Positions 19,512-30,936 are shown, counted from the first letter of the stretch. The stretch is 64,000 nucleotides of DNA from Cylindrotheca closterium (GCA_933822405.4 CAKOGP040002014.1:62001-126000); one strand, 5' to 3'. The notes: a model not told the origin generated them from the letters alone. Made by a program: numbers and translations.

Positions 19512-21171
19512 TCATGCCGACTTGATTTCAACATCAGATGAATCGGATCGTTCCCCTCCCAAGTCTTGCGTATTTTCCGAGCTTATTCCCTCCGCCGCTG
19601 CCGCCACCGTCGTGGTAGTAGGCAGTTCTACGGCAGGTTCTGGAGGAGCCAAGAGTTTCATTTTCGAGCCTTCAATGACTTCGTCCCAGTTTGGTACCAT
19701 GGCAATGGTTCCCATGGCAATAAGCTGCAAGGCGCAAAGTGAACCTAGTCCGTATTGTTCCTTGTATCCCTTTTCGACAATGGTGGAGTAAATCAGTGAT
19801 GGTAGCCATGTCAGAATGACGGTGCAGTAGACAAAGAACCCAGCAAATTCGGTTTCTTGGGATTCGGGCATGCAAAGCGTGTAGAACAACTGTTCTCCGG
19901 AATACATCCATCCCAACGAGAAACCCCAGAGCACGCCCCAAACATATCCTAGCCATGGTGGGTTCTCAGCCGTGAGGACAAAGGGAGCAACCATGGTGAT
20001 GGAGAATGTAAAGACAAAGTTAACCCGGAGCGAGATCTTGGGGTTGTGTCGGCGACAAAAGTAGGCATTCACAATGGCTCCTGGAATTGCCATGAGAACC
20101 GCTACAAAAAAGGTCAGTCCGACATCGATCGAGTTGTACCGTAGGACTCGCGAATAAAAGGACACGACCACTGGTAACAAGGAGGTTCCTCCCGCTTCCG
20201 AAATCATCACGGTCAAGAAGAACCACTTCAAAGTTCGGTTGGGACTTTTCAGCAATAGTTGGACAGTCTTGAAATTATGTCGAAAGCCTTGCAACAACAA
20301 TGACTTTCCTTCTGGTAGCTTGTGAGGACCTTGCACCTTGGGCAGTCGTCTCCAAGCGGTCGTATAGCAAATTAGCAGTATGATAGAGCTTATGGACTGT
20401 CCAAGGTGAGCAGATTCAATGCTGTTGAACTTGAGGACAAAGCTGACCACCAAGACGGCCAATAAGGATGTCACTTGACCGCAATACTGAAGGCAAAAGA
20501 AAATACGATTGAAGCGGGTCATGGTATCGTGGCTCACTTCGTACCGGGCAATGTCCGGAAGATAGCTGACCATGAGACAATAGTGGATTTCAAAGAGGGC
20601 CACCACAATGGCTTGCAAAATAATCATGGGGAACCAAGTATTCTCCAGTGTGAAAATCTGAATGGTCTGTATCAACCATATCAAAAAGCCCACAATTCGA
20701 CCCACCAATCGGCGATGACTGGTGTAATCAATTATGGCACCAATCACAGGTAACGCAAAGGCACATAACAATCCAGCAAAGACGGCTACATTGGTCACCA
20801 AGGTGGTAGGATAGAATCCGTGCACACGAATGTCGCAAGGAGTGAGTCTTCCGTTCTCGTCGATGCAGCCAACTTCTTTGGAAGCCAGATAGATGAAGGA
20901 AGTTGATAAGAAGACGTTTGATATGGCAATGGAACCGTTTCCTAAACCCGCCTATGATACCGGTGAAGAGAAAGGTGGGTTAGACTATGCCAAACCAGCG
21001 TCAGATTCTCCAATTCCCACCATAACTTACGAATGCATATCCCTGTGCTTTTCGAACTCCGTCAAACCGATGCCAAGAACAACATTCCTTCTGACTCGTT
21101 GTTTCTTGCACTTCCACAGCTGTTTCGGAGCTTGCTGTTTGCGACTTGCTCACTGTTTCGGAATCATTCAT
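19512..21171 (-). CDS. Atg22/UMF1-like major facilitator transporter, two exons
   Basis: Exons 21171-21031 and 20951-19512; the intron of 79 bp has GTAAGT and ATCATAG borders and is phase 0. The product is 526 residues, close to the usual Atg22 length. Exon 1 is a polar, Ser/Thr-rich cytosolic start ending GVRKAQGYAF. The joined sequence GYAFAGLGNGS begins the first membrane helix, followed by about 11-12 hydrophobic segments, with the loop IIDYTSHRRLVGR after helix 2 (a DxxxxRR MFS-type loop) and an Atg22-like NPPWLGYVWG-LWG-SLGWMYSGEQ segment. Atg22-family proteins export amino acids from vacuoles; the substrate here is unknown. The C-terminal 50 residues are Ala/Thr/Ser-rich and cytosolic. 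The start was chosen because the joined frame opens with a clean ATG. Confidence 0.85.
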
Positions 21172-22173
21172 TGTCAATGCTATTGTTATTGAGTAATAAG
21201 TATTATGTATACTCCAACAAAGAAGTGGTGACTTATGACTTTGGACTTCGCCGTTGTTGTTGAGGAGAATTGAAGAGCGTGGCGCTCATCTCTCGGTTGA
21301 ACGTATCGAAATACTTAGGCAAGGGCCTTTGCGACAAATGTAGCAGTAGATGGAAAATTGCAGTCGCTAAATGGTAGTTTCGCATTTTCACTTGAGCACG
21401 TGAGGTCGTTTATTGCTCACAGAACAAAGAAAAAGAATCTAACAATCTGATTCATCCGGATGACCATTGGGATGACTGGAGGTACACTTTGTTTAGAGAT
21501 GACACTATTAGTGATTCCCTATGATCCTATCCTTATTAAGTAAGTGCATTTATTACCGGCGAAGAAGCGGGACCATTATTCTTTCCCAAGTCTACTACTT
21601 TGGTAGTGGTATGCTATCCAATACAGTCTCACAGCGCAGTAAGAAAAAGGAAAACAACAACACGAAAGGATTGTCAAGTGCTGAAAGAAGATTTTCTATG
21701 TAGGCATACCAGAAAGGAAATAAAGAACAAGAAGCTTCTTGCTGTCAAACAACACATTCTTCACATTCCTTCCAGGTACCTGGCGGTCTACTGCTGCCAT
21801 CTGCCATATGGTCCTGAGTTGTCAATGCTGAGAACAGCAATACTTTCAACTTGTACCGTACCGGTAGCAGCATCGGAGGATCAGAATGATTCCAGTATGT
21901 AGCGGAATTCAAGAGGGTTGATTCATTCTACCGGTACGAGTGCTGGACCAAAGCGAGATGTTCTTCCAATCCGCGACCTTGGATCATGTCGCGCAAATAC
22001 GACGTTCATTCGGGGAATCGTTTGAGTTTTGTAAACTCGTTGAAAGTCATTGAAACACGTCTCATGCAGCGAGAATACTTATTGACAATAATGGCGGATC
22101 GAGAGTCAATGGAAACTTACTCTATGTTTTCAAGAGTTTAAAGTTTTGGGACTTTCTTTCCTACATTATTTTC
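21172..22173. other. Intergenic, between divergent genes
   Basis: About 1 kb with no supported gene. Two TACCGGTA palindromes (21859-21866 and 21929-21936) lie 240-315 bp before the start at 22174. Confidence 0.5.
21859..21936. promoter_or_regulatory. Pair of TACCGGTA palindromes
   Basis: Copies at 21859-21866 and 21929-21936, start-to-start distance 70 bp, upstream of the gene at 22174. Confidence 0.35.
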
Positions 22174-22890
22174 ATGAAGACAATTTCCCAGCAACTGCTA
22201 CCCAAGGTAATGGCAAGTTCTGATTACATGGAAGCTCATTACATGGGAGCAGCTCTTGCATATTTTGCAGAACAACGCACATTGGAGATCGCTAGAAAAG
22301 GTTTCTCCCAAATCACTCTTCCGAAGCAACGCAAAACCAACAAGAAGCAAACATCAACTCTATTTTGCCGAGACGGGGAAGACAAGGATTACGCTGCTGC
22401 GGTCTTGTTGATTGCGAAGACGCTCAAGGACGCACAAACTAGAAGACACGCACTCGAAGTCAAAATTCATCACGATTCCAGGATGGCAGAAGAGCGACTG
22501 GTTCGACGAAATGAGAAAGGCGCTTGCCTATCCATGAAAAAAGTCATGACTGCACAATTCGAATATATTCACATTCTGCAACGAATCGCAGCCATCGCAG
22601 CGCTTCAATACAGCCTGGAAAACGGTTTGATCAAAGCCAGTCTCGTGGAGGATATCCTCATTGAAGTTACGTCTACAACGGAACCGGGTGACACGCCAAC
22701 CGAATTCAATAACGATGAAGCATTGGATCAATTGGAATGTGGAGACTTTTTTCCCATCCTAGATACCGAGACTGGGACCATTACCTTTACAAACTCCTAC
22801 AATTATGCATCCAATTTGGAAGTGGTTGATTCTAGACCTGAGCAGCAGCAATCGCACCAATCGCCCAAATCCGTTAGTGGATTCATATGA
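22174..22890 (+). CDS. Uncharacterised helical protein
   Basis: 238 residues, single exon, no signal peptide or membrane span. The first 160 residues are predicted from composition to be alpha-helical, with charged and Ala-rich stretches (YMGAALAYFAEQRTLEIARKGF, then DYAAAVLLIAKTLKDAQTRRHALEVKI, and YIHILQRIAAIAALQYSLENGLI). A Ser/Thr/Pro/Gln-rich tail follows. I recognise no family. The regular hydrophobic spacing suggests a helical bundle or coiled coil. Two TACCGGTA motifs lie upstream. Confidence 0.6.
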   Translation: MKTISQQLLPKVMASSDYMEAHYMGAALAYFAEQRTLEIARKGFSQITLPKQRKTNKKQTSTLFCRDGEDKDYAAAVLLIAKTLKDAQTRRHALEVKIHHDSRMAEERLVRRNEKGACLSMKKVMTAQFEYIHILQRIAAIAALQYSLENGLIKASLVEDILIEVTSTTEPGDTPTEFNNDEALDQLECGDFFPILDTETGTITFTNSYNYASNLEVVDSRPEQQQSHQSPKSVSGFI

Positions 22891-23072
22891 TGTTTAGTCA
22901 CTCACGCTACCTTTTATAAGCTTGTGATTTTAGCACTGTTCTTATCCCCCATCTAGATCTGTCCTGTAGCAAATCAAGCTTTCAAAAAAAGTAGTTGTCC
23001 TTCATACCCGCCCACATCTCTTACAAATATCTCGTTTCCAGTATACTTTTTGTAATCAGGCCATTCATTCCT

Positions 23073-24422
23073 TCATCGTCGTCCTTGTGCCATTTGCAGC
23101 TGCTCTTCTTTCGCGGTTTGCTTTCGCTTTTGCTGTTCTTCTAAGATTTTCTTTTCGTCTTCTGCTTTTGCCGCTTGTATTTGCTCCCACTTGGAACCAT
23201 CCAACCATGCATTCAATTCGGCATCTTCCAAGTCTCGTCCATTGGTTCCAAATTCCCCAACCACTGCTTCAAAGGTCGCCAAGAACTCTTCTCCAGACTT
23301 GTATTTCCGTCCCTTTGGATAACACCGCACTTGAACATCGCGTCCCGTGACCGTCATGTCAATGTCTTCTCGGGCATGCCACAAACGATGGGTTCCATGA
23401 AGTGCCATCATGTGGATGGGCCGTTTGGACATGCGCGCCAGTGTAAAGGCGCCCGAAAAACAGGGCAACAGTCCCTCTTCCGGATGAGGATTCAATTGAC
23501 CTTCGGGCAAGATTCCAATATCAAAGCCTTCGTCAAAGGCTTGCTTGGCCGATTTGAGGAGTGCTTTGAAAGATTTCATGTCATAATCGTTGGCTTCTCC
23601 CGCCTTATTGGCAGACATTTGGACGGGAATGAATCCAGATTGTTGGAACAATAGTTTGGTGATTGGATTGTCTTCGAGTTGCTTCCACTATAACAATTAG
23701 AATGGGTGAAACAAAAATAATGACAGGTGAGAATGATGATTCAATCATTGATTGATTCATGAATGCATAGTACATTCATTGGCTCCATATATACCGGTAG
23801 TACTTACGTATACAATTTTCATGGGACGCTTATTCTTTCCTCTTAGCTTCAGATCTGTTGCCAACAGCATGAAAATATCCAATGAACTAACATGATTGCA
23901 CACCCAGATGGAGGGTTCGGGATTCTCATCATGATATGGGATGGTTTTCACAGACGCAAATGGAATGAGCCTCATTAGCCATCTGGCACAGAACTGACCG
24001 GCATGCAGTGCCATTTGTTCCTTTTGGATGCGATTGATCAATCTTAACTTGAGCAAGGCAAAGGGTGGAAAGAGTGCAAGGGGCAAAGCGAGGCACATGG
24101 AAGCGATGAATGACATCATGCCAAACTTGGTCAAGGCCGCCTTGAATCTTCCCATGGGTGATGACGTTATGGAGGACGGCAAAGAAAATACCGTAGAATC
24201 AGTTGATGTGACGGAAGAAAACAGAGCTCTGTTCACGACCCTTGTAGCCACTTCATTGTCTGTGAATGGATTTGGGTTCTGTGTTCTAATATGTTGTCTC
24301 CTTGACACCAGCTGTTGTTGTTGCGCTGCTGGATTGTAAAGATGTTGTGAGCTTTGCGTAAACGCTTCAATGGTAGCTGTACACCAAACGCAGACCAGGA
24401 GTGCTCTTATATCCAACTTCAT
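23073..24422 (-). CDS. Plastid-targeted 1-acyl-glycerol-3-phosphate acyltransferase (PlsC type), two exons
   Basis: Exons 24422-23808 and 23687-23073. The 120-bp intron (GTAAGT, GTTATAG) is phase 0 and joins KIVY to WKQLEDNP. The product is 409 residues. Motif I is NHVSSLD (NHx4D), motif III is ILPEGQLNP (EGxxxP), followed by FSGAFTLA. A hydrophobic segment precedes motif I (about residues 100-125). The N-terminus is a signal peptide ending ATIEA, then FTQSSQ, an ASAFAP-like cleavage site, followed by a Ser/Gln/Arg transit-like region, which points to the plastid. The enzyme would acylate lysophosphatidate in plastid glycerolipid synthesis. The C-terminus is a Lys/Gln/Glu coiled tail. An alternative Met lies five codons upstream (24437). 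A TACCGGTA copy lies in the intron. Confidence 0.85.
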
Positions 24423-24437
24423 CTTGTATTGTGGCAA

Positions 24438-24996
24438 TTTAGAGGATGTCTTTCAGTGGTATATCAAAGCATATGTTTTCTGCTTCAACAGAACGAATCT
24501 CTCTGTCCATTTTGCGAGTCACAAAATCTGGATTTTGATTGGCCCTCTGACTCACCACAGTTGAAGCATGCATACGCAAGATGAATGATGTCAGTTGCGG
24601 CGGGTATGCTCAATGTCTCGAAATCGCCGAATTTGAAATTGCTCCGCAACCAACATACCGGTACCCGCCAGTTGTAGCGGTGCATGGCAAGTGGCAAGGC
24701 AACTGAAACCCGCAATGCATGGCGAAACTCTTCCACCCGCATCGCATAGTGTAGAAAGCTACTCAAATTGAGTACCAGGTACGTGTACCGGTACCAGTAT
24801 GATACTTTTCATGTGCGGATCCAAAATCGCTAGTGTTCGGTCTGCAATAAGTATGTTTAACGGCAAACGTTTGCTTTGTGCATGAGAATGTCTTATCTCT
24901 ACTTCCGGTATACGGGTAGAGCAAAATGCAACACAAAGACCCAAGTCGTGCTTTTACCTTACCCTACCTACACAATAGACGCACAAAAAGGAGACA
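24438..24996. other. Divergent promoter region
   Basis: Between the acyltransferase (minus) and the DPF protein (plus). Two TACCGGTA copies (24656-24663 and 24786-24793) lie about 235 and 205 bp upstream of the two starts. No gene seen. Confidence 0.5.
24656..24793. promoter_or_regulatory. Two TACCGGTA palindromes in a divergent promoter
   Basis: Copies at 24656-24663 and 24786-24793; the second is followed by CC, giving GTACCGGTACC. Confidence 0.35.
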
Positions 24997-26610
24997 TTGC
25001 GGAAACAACTCGTAATGTATTTCAACAATGGAGGAAACAGCAGCTCGGGATGCAGTGATTACAGACCTCCTCAAGTTACTGTAGCGCAGACTTATCCTCC
25101 AAGCTCGAATTCGAATTCTAATTCTAATTCTAATTATTCCCAGCAACAATCACAACAACAACAACAACAATCTCAGTTTCAGAACAGTCAACAATCGCAA
25201 TGGCCTTCTTCACAGCAGCAGCAGCAAGGTCAGATTCAGATTCAGAACCAGAACCAGAACCAGAATCACTTCAGTGATCCGAATGATCCGTTTGCCAGTC
25301 TGGTTTCAGCACCTCAGCAGAACACAATGTTGATGATGCATTCAAATAATTCAGGCGTTCAACAATCGTCTCCAGCCTTGCAACAGCAACAAATGCAGCA
25401 GCAATTTCAGCCAATGTCTCAACCAGCAATGACGGGAATGAACAATATGGATCCATTTGCGACTTCAAACAGCAGCAGCAGCAACAGCAACGGCAACAAC
25501 AATATGAATGCAATGACAGCAAATGCAAATGCAAATGCAAATCCAGATCCTTTTGCTCCATCGACAATGAATACAATGAATCATCCTTCTTCCGCAGCAG
25601 CGTCACCCTTTGATCCAATGGGAGTGCCATCCACAACGTCATCTTCCTATGTACCGTCATCATCGTCGTCGTCGTCGTCACTGCAACAGCAAAACTTTGG
25701 TCAGCCGACCGCACCAGCACCGTCAGCTGCCATGCCTCCTCCAGCGCCTGGACAAACTACGCCAGTCATTAATGGCATGTTTTTGGGCCTCGATGCTCCC
25801 AAACCCGGTGCTGCTCAAGGTGAACAAGAAGACGAAGAAGACAAGGAATTGAAGCAAGCGCAAGAAGCAGCCATGTATGCGCAAGACTTGATCCGCAAAC
25901 AACAACAAGAAAAGGAAAAGAACAAGTTTTCGTTGGGCAATCTTGCTGGAAAGGCCCAAAACTTTTTGCAACCACAAAACAATAAGGGACCATCGACTCC
26001 GTCCTACAACAAAAGCAACAACAACAGCAATAAGCAAAACTCTTCCTCGTATTCCAACAGCAAACCTATTGGCGGAGGCTTTCATCACAACACTGCCGAC
26101 ATTTCAGTGGACGATGTTGACTTTACAGGTGACGACGATGACGATGACGAACGCCGTCCACCTTGGTTTGCTGCCAAGAATACAAAACAACAGGAAGCAT
26201 CCAAACAACAAGCAAAGACTCCTGACAATTCCAACAGCAAGACGGGGGCCGCAGCCTCCATCGGAGGTGCGGCAGCACTGGGCGGTGTTGCCGGTTTGAG
26301 TAAGTACTACCACCACACAGTTTTGAATGCAGTGATTGTTTGAATGAGAGATGCTAATAAATCCTTTCTTGGTTTTGCAGTCGCATTGGGTCCAGTCGTT
26401 GGAGTTGCCGCAGCCGGTGCCATGGCGGTACAGGCGGCTCGTGGTGGAGAGGATGGTATTCTTAGAAGTGCAGGAAGAGCAGTGGCAACCGTGGGAGGAG
26501 CAGCAAAACGATTCGAAGACAAGCATGGAATGGGAAAGAAAGCTGCTTCGGGGCTCGCCAAAGGTGTGGGATGGGCAGTTTCAGCAGCAGCAGGTGCGAG
26601 TAAGAAATAG
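24997..26610 (+). CDS. Gln/Asn-rich protein with DPF motifs and Gly/Ala-rich C-terminus, two exons
   Basis: Exons 24997-26299 and 26381-26610; the intron of 81 bp has GTAAGT and TTTGCAG borders and is phase 1. The product is 510 residues; a Met six codons in is an alternative start. Residues 1-270 are low complexity (Gln, Asn, Ser), with repeated NDPFASL, MDPFATS, PDPFAPS and SPFDPMG. DPF/DPW motifs in disordered regions are classic ligands of clathrin-adaptor appendages. A charged helix (KELKQAQEAAMYAQDLIRKQ) follows, then FSLGNLAGKAQNFL. The C-terminal 100 residues are Ala/Gly-rich, with a GGAAALGGVAGLIALGPVVG stretch like a Gly-zipper, and end in lysines. Endocytic or vesicle-coat function is inference; the coding frame is secure. 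Confidence 0.85.
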
Positions 26611-27354
26611 GAGATATTGTGTAGTGATGGATTCTAGTTTCATTGATGACATCACATATAAAGGTATGATATTATTCAAACGGCAGAATTGGAAGCATAT
26701 ATGGACAGTACAATAATAGAGCAAGCATATGCTTTCATATCTTGAAACATTAGCCTACGCAACATACTATTCTACTAGGTAGATTCTCTAGGACGAGGAC
26801 ATACCATTAGTGATCTACCTCAGTGGTAGTAGGAGCTACTGCGTCCCTTCCTATTTCACCACTTTACTGTTGAATGATATGTGCATTATGTATACCGGTA
26901 CGGTACATCCATTGCCACTCATCATTGTGGTTCTGAAGAATGAGTATCTGCACCGTCATTGGAAACTTTGGAAAATGTCACTTCGCTTGTTCCATCTTGT
27001 TGATCATGCTGGCGTAGGTTTCGTCTGACACACGTATGCACAATTTGAAGTCTCCTTTTTTAAAACAGAACTCTATATAATAGAAGGCAGTCTTTTTCAC
27101 AACGTGCGTATGCATTCTTTTGGTGTTCCACCAACAAGGCAAAACTAAAAAATTCAAGATGGTATGAACAGATGTTTACTTCTTGGAAAGCAATTGCTCA
27201 TAATGTTTGAATTGCTATTGAATTGCCTTGAAGCATTTCCACAACGACAACATGCAACAGTTGCACACCAATAATACTGTAGCGTCAGACAGATGGTGAA
27301 TGACGATCGAACTTGAACTTTCTATGTACACCACGCGTAGTCTGATATTGCAAG
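26611..27354. other. Intergenic region
   Basis: No gene supported. One TACCGGTA copy at 26893-26900 within GTATACCGGTACGGTAC. Confidence 0.45.
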
Positions 27355-27591
27355 ATGGCCAAGCCAGGCGGAACTTCAAGTCCGACGACGTTCGTCATTC
27401 GTGTTGAAATTGTACTAAGGTCTACAGGTACGCACGATTGCGAGGAACAAACGCCCGGCATATGTCAGCTGTGTTATTTGCAACGTGGTCGGAAATCAGG
27501 GTTGAAGTCTAGTCCGATGTTCTGCTCTGCGATGTTCGTCGTGCTTGCAGTTCCCGAAACGAACCAAGTCAATTGTATACTGGTAGTATGA
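27355..27591 (+). pseudogene. Possible transposase C-terminal zinc-ribbon relic
   Basis: A 78-codon frame with a basic Cys-containing pattern: THDCEEQTPGICQLCYLQRGRKSGLKSSPMFCS, then VPETN. The C-x2-C, basic spacer and following FC resemble the C-terminal zinc ribbon of piggyBac-type transposases, but the second Cys pair appears lost (SAMFVVLAVPETN where a C-x-x-C-x-x-x-L-C would be expected). No transposase core is found upstream. Read here as a decayed fragment with low confidence. Confidence 0.3.
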
Positions 27592-27720
27592 AGGATGTGT
27601 GAAGAATGGTGCTAGAATTTTTTTAATACATATCCTTCTTGGCTTTTAAGCACGAGACTGTTAGTTTCTTAACTTTTGTTGTCCTGGTATGTAGTATATA
27701 ATAGTAGATACAGAATTTGT

Positions 27721-28749
27721 TTAGGAAGAAGTCCTTGGGGGTGCAGCTAGGCTTCCCAGTAAGGCAGCTGCGAAGAATAGAGACGATGCCTTTTGAGCTT
27801 CTTGCTTTTCAAGAGCTTGGAATAGAATGGCATTTTCTAGCGCACGCTGCTGATGATGCTGCTGCTGTTGGTGCTGCTGTTGCTGCTGTAACTGGAAGCC
27901 AGCTGTTGCAATGGCTAGTGGTGTAGTCATGCTGGAAGTGTTTGCCATTCCAATCCCCGTAGACTTGTTAGCTAGGGCAGCTACGGTTGGGGCGGCGTGT
28001 GGTGCTCGACTTGAAGCGCCTGTGCCGTTTGCAGCTTGAAGCGCATTCAGTATGTGCAGTGGATTATGATGAAGACCTGCAATGAAGGGTTGCAGTGGCC
28101 CTCCTTGATGTTGTGGCAAAGAACCCGATAGCATCATGAGTGATCCTGGTGGTGAGGAAGGAAGGGTTGGCGATGCTGTTCCTGATGTCGACGATGAAGA
28201 TGTGCTCGTGCTGACATCAGTAGAGACAGTATTCGGCATTTCGGATGATCTTGTTGGAAGCTTGCGTCTGTTAGCCTTGCCCTCGAGAGCAGCTGGCATT
28301 TGTTGTTCTTCTTGGTCTGGGCGTTCCTTTGTTTGTTTGCTTGATTTCTTCTCGCTCTTGACCTTTTGTCTTGCCATTTCTTGACAGAGGTCCCGTCTTC
28401 CACGAAGAAATAGAGGGTGATAGTATGATCCCTTCTCTGCGGATTCTCGGATAACGCGTTCAAAGCCCCACAAGTTGAGCTGTCTTTGAAAGGACTTGTA
28501 CTTGGTTTGATTGAAGCATTTCTTCATGATTTGATCAACAAACTGGATAGGATCATGCACACGAAAGGCTGTCCCACCTGGAAGCCAGGAAACGACGGAA
28601 GTTTCTCCTCGTTGCTCCACAACGTCCAGCATCTCGTGAAGCTTCCAAGGAAACTGCTTTGTAATAACATAAGGCGTCCCTGCCATTATTGCTTGCTTGC
28701 GGGCAGCATTGAGACTTGACTCAAAAGCATCAGGTGTGTTCTTGCTCAT
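27721..28749 (-). CDS. HSF-type transcription factor
   Basis: 342 residues from the ATG at 28749, chosen because MSKNTPDAF begins shortly before the domain; a longer in-frame start exists. The HSF DNA-binding domain spans about residues 25-125: PYVITKQFPWKLHEML, VVSWLPGGTAFRVHDP, FVDQIMKKCF, then the recognition-helix region KYKSFQRQLNLWGFERV, and YYHPLFLRGRRDL. The canonical FxRQLNxYGF core is present with Trp for Tyr. A Lys-rich segment follows, then a Ser/Thr-rich part and a Gln/His-rich C-terminus. No HR-A/B coiled coil is obvious, as in many diatom HSFs. A nuclear regulator is expected; target genes are unknown. Confidence 0.9.
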   Translation of the reverse strand: MSKNTPDAFESSLNAARKQAIMAGTPYVITKQFPWKLHEMLDVVEQRGETSVVSWLPGGTAFRVHDPIQFVDQIMKKCFNQTKYKSFQRQLNLWGFERVIRESAEKGSYYHPLFLRGRRDLCQEMARQKVKSEKKSSKQTKERPDQEEQQMPAALEGKANRRKLPTRSSEMPNTVSTDVSTSTSSSSTSGTASPTLPSSPPGSLMMLSGSLPQHQGGPLQPFIAGLHHNPLHILNALQAANGTGASSRAPHAAPTVAALANKSTGIGMANTSSMTTPLAIATAGFQLQQQQQHQQQQHHQQRALENAILFQALEKQEAQKASSLFFAAALLGSLAAPPRTSS

Positions 28750-29541
28750 TGGGATGTATTTTTTCTTTGGTTGTGAATGATGACTGACAAAACGCAGTGA
28801 AGATGATATATGGCAAAATACGAAGCGATGGAAAGATGGCAAAACGCTTTCGATTTGTATTTTGGCATCGGAAGTCGCAGCGCACATCCTTCGCTTTTTC
28901 CGGTTTTGATTTGTTTGCTAAATAGTGATGCAATGATGCACGAAAAAACGGCTGAGATTATTTAGGACCATATATTTTGGTTAAGTCTATAAACTCTTAC
29001 ATACTTCCCCTGCAAGCTTGAAAATCATGCGTCATAGAATTTGAAGGCAACACGTAATTCTGACACCCCAAGTTGATCTAATGCCATCTTGTCCAAGGGT
29101 GAGATAATCCGAACAGTAAGGGTTTGCGAACGCTGTGACATGGAAACGACGAATTCAGAATGGCAGACGCCTCAAAATGCTTCAAAAAGAAATGGAGAGG
29201 TGGAGGAAATCACGACTCAGATAGGATCTTGTTGCCAGACTCACTCCAACCTTCGATAGTATTCTCAAGTCTGCCGAAAAGGAGAAACTGAACTCGCACG
29301 ACCAAGACTGCATGGAAGTAGGTATCTGTAACGACAATACTACCAGCAGCAGGTACTTGGAATCATTGGCAACAACGAGCAGCCACACCCCTACGCGTGC
29401 ATCGCCCAATAAGATACAACCGTTTGGAACGTGACAACAAGCTCACAAAATCTTTGGATAGAGATTAGTAAGAAGACCGCCAAGAACTCTCTCGCCACAT
29501 TCACCTAATTTCCTTTTAAATATATCATCCGAAGCATTATT
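28750..29541. other. Intergenic with possible gene relic
   Basis: Upstream of the HSF gene (minus) and of the glycosyltransferase (plus). Contains the possible pseudogene 29113-29434 and nothing else recognised. Confidence 0.45.
29113..29434 (+). pseudogene. Interrupted reading frame, possible relic
   Basis: A protein-like frame (GFANAVTWKRRIQNGRR, LQKEMERWRKSRLR) is broken by TAG at 29222-29224 and then continues for 69 codons (DLVARLTPTFDSILKSAEKEK) to TGA at 29432. The composition on both sides of the stop is similar and charged, as in a former helical protein. No family is recognised. Confidence 0.25.
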
Positions 29542-30936
29542 ATGAAAGTTCTTTTGGTTTGTGTTGGCAGCCGTGGTGATGCCGAACCCTTTGTGGCCAT
29601 TGCCGATCGATTGTTGCAAGATTCGCATCAGGTTGAGTTTGTCATTCAGCCCGAATTGAAAGAGTTATTGGTGCCATCCTCCTCTCATTCCGCGAACAAC
29701 AATCTGAGGGTTCACGAATGGCCGTTTACACAATATGATTTTTATAAATACGCTGCCAATCCATCCAAAGGAGCAAATTTAGAAGGTCGATTGAGATTTG
29801 TGGCCATTGTGGCAGATTGTATTGGAGAATTGGTCTTGCCAAGTTGGAAGATGGTCTTGGACGCAGCCAAGGACTGTAATATCATTATTACATCGGCATT
29901 GGCACGGCCCTTGGCATTTGCTCTATCGGCCAAACTAAAGATCCCTTCCGTTCTCATCCATTTGCAACCTCTCGTGCCGACCAAACTCTTTCCTCACAGC
30001 AGCAACCAAGACGATTTCATTGAGACTTTGCAGACCTTGGAAATATCGGACGACGCGATTACTGCCGAGTCTGGATTAGAAGAGAATCTCGAGACGTATT
30101 GGACGTTGGAACAGCACCAACATGACTTTTTGGAAGACCGGCTGGATAAGATGTACAAGGAGATGGAGATTGAACCCAAAATGACATTTACAGCTCTTCG
30201 AACGATCTTGTCAGGAAACGATCCTTCTGTTTTCATTGGCAATTCCTTTTTTGATGAGATCATTCCAAGAGTTGTGGATGCAGGTCCCAACGTTCGTCAC
30301 ATTTCTTCTCTGGCAGATCACTACATTCCCCAAGGCTTTGAACCTCCTCAAAATGTCGTTGATTTTCTGAACCAGTCGACCGACAAGCCCATTTGTGTTG
30401 GATTTGGTAGCATGCCTTACTCTCAAGTAACACTCATCCTGAAGGCACTCAAGAGACTTGATGGTGGACAACATCGAGCCATTTTGATTGGAAAGGCCTT
30501 GGAGTTGCCCAAACCAGAGGACAAGAATGAAGATGATGATCATGATCATGATGACGATGGACTTTCAGCTTGGGTCCAAACCAATGTTTTGCAAGCCTAC
30601 AGTCTACCATATGCTTGGTTATTGCCTCAATGCCAAATGATGCTCAGTCATGGTGGAGCTGGTGTCACTCATGCCACCCTCCGCGCTGGGATTCCTCCAG
30701 TGATTAGTCCTTTAATGGGTGATCAATTCTTTTTTGCCGAATTGCTACAATCCCGAGGATTGGGCGCTCGGGCTGGTCAATCGTTGTCAACGGCTACAGA
30801 AGATGACTTTGTGCAAGCCATGGAAAAAGCCATGGGTTGTGTCGACAGTGCCAAGCAATTTGGAGAAGAAGTCCGAAACCAACCCTTGGGAGTGGACAAT
30901 TTGATGAATCTACTTTTGGATGCGGTGAAATTGTAA
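29542..30936 (+). CDS. GT1-family glycosyltransferase (UGT / sterol glucosyltransferase-like)
   Basis: 464 residues, single exon. The N-terminus is the GT-B nucleotide-fold start KVLLVCVGSRGDAEPFVAIA, with the GSRGD..P motif typical of YjiC-like and sterol glucosyltransferases. The C-terminal domain has ICVGFGSMP, then a PSPG-like region: VLQAYSLPYAWLLPQCQMML, SHGGAGVTHATLRAGIPPVI, PLMGDQFFFAELLQSRGLGA. The HGGAGT-type His-Gly-Gly loop and the GDQ are kept. It should transfer a sugar from a UDP (or related) donor to a lipid or small acceptor. There is no signal peptide or membrane span, so it is likely cytosolic or peripheral. A short His/Asp run (about residue 330) is a lineage-specific insertion. 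Confidence 0.9.
   Translation: MKVLLVCVGSRGDAEPFVAIADRLLQDSHQVEFVIQPELKELLVPSSSHSANNNLRVHEWPFTQYDFYKYAANPSKGANLEGRLRFVAIVADCIGELVLPSWKMVLDAAKDCNIIITSALARPLAFALSAKLKIPSVLIHLQPLVPTKLFPHSSNQDDFIETLQTLEISDDAITAESGLEENLETYWTLEQHQHDFLEDRLDKMYKEMEIEPKMTFTALRTILSGNDPSVFIGNSFFDEIIPRVVDAGPNVRHISSLADHYIPQGFEPPQNVVDFLNQSTDKPICVGFGSMPYSQVTLILKALKRLDGGQHRAILIGKALELPKPEDKNEDDDHDHDDDGLSAWVQTNVLQAYSLPYAWLLPQCQMMLSHGGAGVTHATLRAGIPPVISPLMGDQFFFAELLQSRGLGARAGQSLSTATEDDFVQAMEKAMGCVDSAKQFGEEVRNQPLGVDNLMNLLLDAVKL

Noticed and set aside
20823..20825. Start of the Atg22-like transporter at the GTG codon at 20825
   Set aside because: The frame continues upstream through a clean GT-AG intron to an ATG at 21171 and adds the expected first membrane helix.
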